From: JAFGXT01 sp963677165
GTDB lineage: Bacteria > Verrucomicrobiota > Lentisphaeria > Victivallales > SZUA-371
NCBI GenBank assembly: GCA_963677165.2
Contig: CAXXSX010000002.1
Coordinates: 868,001-932,000 of the forward strand
DNA length: 64,000 bases
Direction: 5' to 3'
The first letter of the stretch is position 1; the number at the start of each line of letters is the position of its first letter. Positions 61,127 to 64,000 of the stretch are shown in pieces. The notes beneath the pieces are model-generated. The model saw only the letters and a list, made by a program, of their open reading frames with translations. It was not told the DNA's origin and searched no databases. The translations under genes and the position numbers were made by a program.

Positions 61127-61153
61127 GGAACGGGCTTTCTGCCCGTTCCTTCT
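61127..61153 (+). terminator. Hairpin after the capsid gene
   Basis: GGAACGGGC and GCCCGTTCC form a perfect 9-base stem around TTTCT, followed by TTCTTT. It may reduce expression of the downstream small genes relative to the capsid. Confidence 0.7.
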
Positions 61154-61179
61154 TTCAACGTAAATCAAGGAAATAAACA

Positions 61180-61368
61180 ATGGAAATAATGCAGATCATG
61201 TCCAATGCCAGACGTAAAACCGTAGTCTTTAAACCGGAATCCGGCAAAACACAGGCACGCTCTTTTCCCGCTGGAACGCCCCGTGAAGATATTGCCGCAG
61301 CGCTTGAAGAAAATATCGAGCAGAAAAAGACTCGTAAACGGCGCAAGTCGGAGGATGATCAATCATGA
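61180..61368 (+). CDS. Small basic phage protein
   Basis: The 62-residue protein is rich in Lys and Arg near the C-terminus (EQKKTRKRRKSEDDQS). I recognise no family. It has an AAGGAAA ribosome site and overlaps the next gene by four bases (ATGA). Its position between capsid and connector genes suggests a head-assembly role. Confidence 0.65.
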   Translation: MEIMQIMSNARRKTVVFKPESGKTQARSFPAGTPREDIAAALEENIEQKKTRKRRKSEDDQS

Positions 61369-61727
61369 TAGACGTAACCGATGCCGATACTTATTTCGAA
61401 ACTCATCTGGAAAATGATTCCTGGACCTCGATAGACTCGGACAAACGCCAAGCCTGCCTGAATATGGCGGAAGCTGACATTTGTGCGAAACTTGCGGTAG
61501 ATGAGATCGATAGCGAATCCGAGACTATGCTGAACGCTGTATACGAACAAGCAGTATATCTGGGCGTAAACTATGATAAAATCAAGAATTTCGCGTTCGT
61601 GACTTCTGAATCTCTTGATGGTGTTGGAAGCCGTTCATATTCGAGTACTTCCGGAATGAGTTTTTCAAAAAGAGCATTGATGTTGCTACGTCGAATAACC
61701 GGGCCTAATTTTCTTTCACGAGGTTAA
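61365..61727 (+). CDS. Probable phage head-tail connector protein
   Basis: The 120-residue, mostly helical protein starts MIDVTDADTYFETHL and has QACLNMAEADICAKLAVDE and VYEQAVYLGVNYDK. This pattern is seen in gp6-like connector and adaptor proteins that follow the capsid gene in tailed phages. The assignment rests on layout and position. It overlaps the preceding small gene and is followed 3 bases later by the next gene. Confidence 0.7.
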   Translation: MIDVTDADTYFETHLENDSWTSIDSDKRQACLNMAEADICAKLAVDEIDSESETMLNAVYEQAVYLGVNYDKIKNFAFVTSESLDGVGSRSYSSTSGMSFSKRALMLLRRITGPNFLSRG

Positions 61728-61730
61728 ATA

Positions 61731-62051
61731 ATGTTTGATGATCTACTAAAAGAAACCGTGACATTGAAATATCCGAGCGGAACTTATGAAGGCGGCAAAG
61801 CAGTTTATTCCGAAACCGATGGCAAGGCGTTCGCTTTTGATTACAACGAACGATTGCTTAGTGAAATCGGCCTGGTAAAGACCGCTAAATTTTTTGTGAT
61901 TGCGGCCACTGATGATGCGATAACCTGTTTCTCCGGCGGCAAGGTTGACATTCAACTGGTTCATGATGACGTAACTTATGATGTAAAGACGGTCAAAACC
62001 TGCCGCAATCTCGACGGATCGATCGAGTGTTTCAGCGTCGCCTGCATCTAG
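61731..62051 (+). CDS. Probable phage head-tail joining protein
   Basis: The 106-residue protein is rich in beta strands (VTLKYPSGTYEGGKAVY, YDVKTVKTCRNLDGSIECF). Size and order match head-tail joining or closure proteins between connector and tail tube. Its TAG stop directly abuts a double-hairpin repeat. A GAGGT site precedes the start. Confidence 0.65.
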   Translation: MFDDLLKETVTLKYPSGTYEGGKAVYSETDGKAFAFDYNERLLSEIGLVKTAKFFVIAATDDAITCFSGGKVDIQLVHDDVTYDVKTVKTCRNLDGSIECFSVACI

Positions 62052-62113
62052 GTCCGTACGACGGACTGCGTTAGTACCGCTTCATACTCCGCGCTTTGCG
62101 CTACGGAAGCGGA
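62052..62113 (+). repeat. Short double-hairpin repeat, copy R6, within the phage module
   Basis: GTCCGTACGACGGAC is followed by TGCGTTAGTACCGCTTCATA, an inner GCGC-TTT-GCGC stem and CTACGGAAGCGG. It is the best-preserved copy: CCGCTTC pairs with GAAGCGG around the inner stem. Confidence 0.85.
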
Positions 62114-62146
62114 AAGAACAGAAGGTAAACTTAAGGAATAAATCTG

Positions 62147-62614
62147 ATGAGCAATTATAATGTGGATAATTTTAAGACCGGAGCGTGTATCGTGTCGTTT
62201 GACGGTACCGTACTGGGCGCTACCCGCGACGGCGTGACGATTACGCTCAAAACTGATACTTACGACGTCAAGCGTGACAGCAATTCCAGCCTGCCGGTAC
62301 GGCGTATCGTAACCGGAATGCAGCTGACGATCACAACGGAACTGATGGAAATCGATTCGGGCATGTCTCTGATGCTGGACTCCAACGGCGATCTGGCGGA
62401 ATCCCTGGTGGGAACCGACCTGCTTGACAATGTCGGCGTTTTGCTGCTGACTCCGGTTCATGATGACGACAGTACAGGATACCAGTTTCCGGCGGCAGTT
62501 CTGGAACCCAATTTTAAATACACTTACGACGCGAAGAAAAACCATACCGTCTCAGTTTCTTTCACTGCCGAACCCGATGATTCCGGCATTCTGATGAGTA
62601 AGGTTTCAGCGTAG
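62147..62614 (+). CDS. Probable phage tail-tube protein
   Basis: The 155-residue protein is beta-rich with a repeated strand-turn pattern (ACIVSFDGTVLGATRDGVTI, then RRIVTGMQLTITTELMEID and a closing HTVSVSFTAEPDD). This layout is typical of tail-tube proteins of long-tailed phages. It overlaps the convergent AraC gene by nine bases. No tape-measure, baseplate or lysis gene follows. Confidence 0.72.
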   Translation: MSNYNVDNFKTGACIVSFDGTVLGATRDGVTITLKTDTYDVKRDSNSSLPVRRIVTGMQLTITTELMEIDSGMSLMLDSNGDLAESLVGTDLLDNVGVLLLTPVHDDDSTGYQFPAAVLEPNFKYTYDAKKNHTVSVSFTAEPDDSGILMSKVSA

Positions 62615-63433
62615 ATATTCCGACAGGTTGCCATCAAAGGGATATTCCCGACGGTAGGTGGCGGGCGGAATCATGAACTGACGCCTGAACAGCCGGGAAA
62701 AATGATGGCTGTCGCAAAAGCCGTAAAATTCCGCAATTGTGCTGATTGGATCATCGGTCGAAGATAAACGTTCTGCCGCACAATTAAGCCGAATCCGCTG
62801 CAGGAACTGTCCCGGAGGACAGCCGAAAAAGCCGCGGAACAGCCGCCTGAAATGCATATACGATATTCCCATGTCTACCGCTTCCCGCTTAAAATCCCAT
62901 TCGAGTTCCGGCCGACGATTGATCTCTGCCACCAATTCCATGAATCCCGCCCGTAACGGATCATCACTTTTCTCCTCATGCTGCTGCTCGGAAACAAGCT
63001 GCAGCAACAGTCCTTCCAGTAAATGTACCGCCTGATCATACTGCCGCTGGCTGGCATCAAGACATAAATGCAGCTTCTTTAAATTGGAATAAAAACGATC
63101 AAAATTTGTAATCTGAATTATCGGATTTCGCTCTCGTAAAGTCATTAGTCCGGATTCAATAAACCTTTCCGCACGAATTCCATTAAAACAAATAAACATA
63201 TGATGCCGTTGCGCATCCGGACCGGGTCCATATTGAAAAAGCTGTCCGGGAAACGTAATGAACGCGCAGGCTCCATGCGCATATTGAACCGGGTTGTCTC
63301 CTACCTGGCAATACACGGTCCCGGAATGATTGTACTGAATACCATAGTAGCCGCTGAAACGATTTTTCAGCGCACCGGTATAATGCGGCCCGTCACCCCA
63401 ATTGACAAAGTTTATTCCATCAAAATAATTCAT
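62606..63433 (-). CDS. AraC-family regulator with cupin-type sensor
   Basis: From the ATG at 63433 the product is 275 residues. The N-terminal half looks like a cupin sugar-sensor domain (YYGIQYNHSGTVYCQVGDNP). The C-terminal half has the two AraC helix-turn-helices: FKREAVDMGISYMHFRRLFR, then ISTIAEFYGFCDSHHFSRLF and RQFMIPPATYRRE. The longer frame from 63469 is possible. It is divergent from the sugar isomerase/epimerase gene and probably activates it. Its 3' end overlaps the phage tail gene. Confidence 0.9.
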   Translation of the reverse strand: MNYFDGINFVNWGDGPHYTGALKNRFSGYYGIQYNHSGTVYCQVGDNPVQYAHGACAFITFPGQLFQYGPGPDAQRHHMFICFNGIRAERFIESGLMTLRERNPIIQITNFDRFYSNLKKLHLCLDASQRQYDQAVHLLEGLLLQLVSEQQHEEKSDDPLRAGFMELVAEINRRPELEWDFKREAVDMGISYMHFRRLFRGFFGCPPGQFLQRIRLNCAAERLSSTDDPISTIAEFYGFCDSHHFSRLFRRQFMIPPATYRREYPFDGNLSEYLR

Positions 63434-63543
63434 GATCAAAACGTTCACAAAATAGATTAAATCATACATTTACAACACTTTTAATCGTGAGTATATTATA
63501 CTCATTTGTGTGATTTATGCAAATTTTATACGGAGAGTTTAAA

Positions 63544-64000
63544 ATGAAATTTGGTATTGCGGACTATGGTGTGAACGTCTGGGACGGCGGCATGTACGAC
63601 GTTCAGGAACGTTTGGAGTGGCTCAAAGGAATCGGTTACAACGGAACAGAGCGCCTGGAGGCAACCGGACCGGCTGACGCCATGTATAAGGCCGCTATCT
63701 ACAAACGGATGGGAATGGATTTCTCCACCTGTCGCGGACCAAGTGTCCAGAACGGCATCGAATGGACCGCCGCGTTGGGAAAAGATTATGTCTGGGCAAC
63801 GGTTGGAGATATCTCAAGAACGGTTAATTTTGACGAATATATTCGCCGGGTTAATAAGATGGTTGATGTCTGCGCGAAATTCGGCATTAAGGCCAGCTGC
63901 CACAATCATCTGCATCAGCGGGTGGAAAATCACGAAGAACTGGTTGAGTTCCTCGAAAGATGTCCCGGAGCCGGACTAGTTTTTGACACTGGTCACCTAA
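63544..64000 (+). CDS. Sugar phosphate isomerase/epimerase family protein, cut by the window end
   Basis: An open frame from the ATG at 63544 (GGAGAG upstream) reaches the window edge after 152 codons without a stop. The translation begins MKFGIADYGVNVWDGG. Later it has KASCHNHLHQRVENHEELVE and GLVFDTGHL, the metal-binding and active-site pattern of xylose-isomerase-like TIM barrels (AP_endonuc_2 family). The Asn-His and Asp-x-x-His residues fit the metal ligands. The full protein is probably about 270 residues. It may belong to the inositol or rare-sugar pathways. It is divergent from the AraC regulator. Confidence 0.85.
   Translation, partial: MKFGIADYGVNVWDGGMYDVQERLEWLKGIGYNGTERLEATGPADAMYKAAIYKRMGMDFSTCRGPSVQNGIEWTAALGKDYVWATVGDISRTVNFDEYIRRVNKMVDVCAKFGIKASCHNHLHQRVENHEELVEFLERCPGAGLVFDTGHL

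Noticed and set aside
1..64000. tRNA, rRNA or CRISPR loci
   Set aside because: TTCGA-containing strings (for example near 6789 and 20013) lie inside coding frames without cloverleaf pairing, and no regularly spaced repeats were seen.

Overview
The window looks like a chromosomal segment of an anaerobic, sugar-fermenting member of the Lentisphaerota (Victivallis-like, PVC superphylum). The best signs are two prepilin-type proteins with the FTLIELLVVIAIIAILA N-terminus and a C-terminal H-X9-DG motif, each sitting between a GntR/LacI-hybrid regulator and a large exported glycoside hydrolase. Many sugar-related genes and the [FeFe]-hydrogenase maturase HydF fit a hydrogen-producing fermenter. The assignment rests on gene content and sequence style only; there is no rRNA, and I recognised no tRNA, CRISPR array or intact transposase gene.

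Layout. 1-4.4 kb: a four-gene plus-strand run (partial unknown protein, metallophosphoesterase, membrane-anchored oligopeptide-type binding protein, beta-helix protein). 4.4-7.4 kb: a 1,014-residue secreted protein on the minus strand. 7.8-9.6 kb: leuA with a terminator. 9.6-14.4 kb: carbohydrate locus A (regulator, pseudopilin, GH20-like/SGNH enzyme). 14.5-20.1 kb: DUF1835 protein, YeiH-type transporter with divergent LysR regulator, hipBA, HDOD protein. 20.4-27.8 kb: a GH43 enzyme, aspA-hydF, and a GH2 beta-galactosidase. 28-32.5 kb: sdpRI-like operon, an alpha/beta hydrolase, and an IclR regulator followed by an FAD oxidoreductase. 32.7-37.1 kb: a YPDG-repeat protein with a NifX-like partner, a DppB-type permease operon, a 396-bp element with terminal inverted repeats, and an unknown gene. 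37.9-41.6 kb: a GT-C-like membrane protein and a divergent AraC/sialidase pair. 41.6-44.7 kb: an AT-rich island of secreted proteins bounded by two ~300-bp direct repeats. 45-51.1 kb: purL, a sigma-70 factor, a TPR-methyltransferase and a GGQ release-factor-like protein. 51.1-58.1 kb: carbohydrate locus B (regulator, pseudopilin, 1,144-residue glycosidase, GH43). 58.3-62.6 kb: an SGNH hydrolase and a stripped-down phage head/tail module. 62.6-64 kb: an AraC regulator divergent from a sugar isomerase/epimerase cut by the window end.

How it works together. Local regulators (GntR/LacI, IclR, AraC) each appear to control one or two adjacent enzymes. Exported hydrolases are paired with a pseudopilin, whereas the glycosidases without signal peptides (two GH43, LacZ, sialidase-like) are not, except that the locus B GH43 lies downstream of one. 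This suggests extracellular cleavage followed by uptake and cytoplasmic trimming. HydF and AspA point to fermentative metabolism.

The most notable non-coding content is a family of short double-hairpin repeats (about six copies, two starting directly after stop codons), the 396-bp inverted-repeat element whose end supplies a stop codon, the 300-bp direct repeats around the AT-rich island, a promoter placed exactly between two palindromes at sdpRI, and a near-consensus promoter that would give the IclR gene a leaderless transcript.
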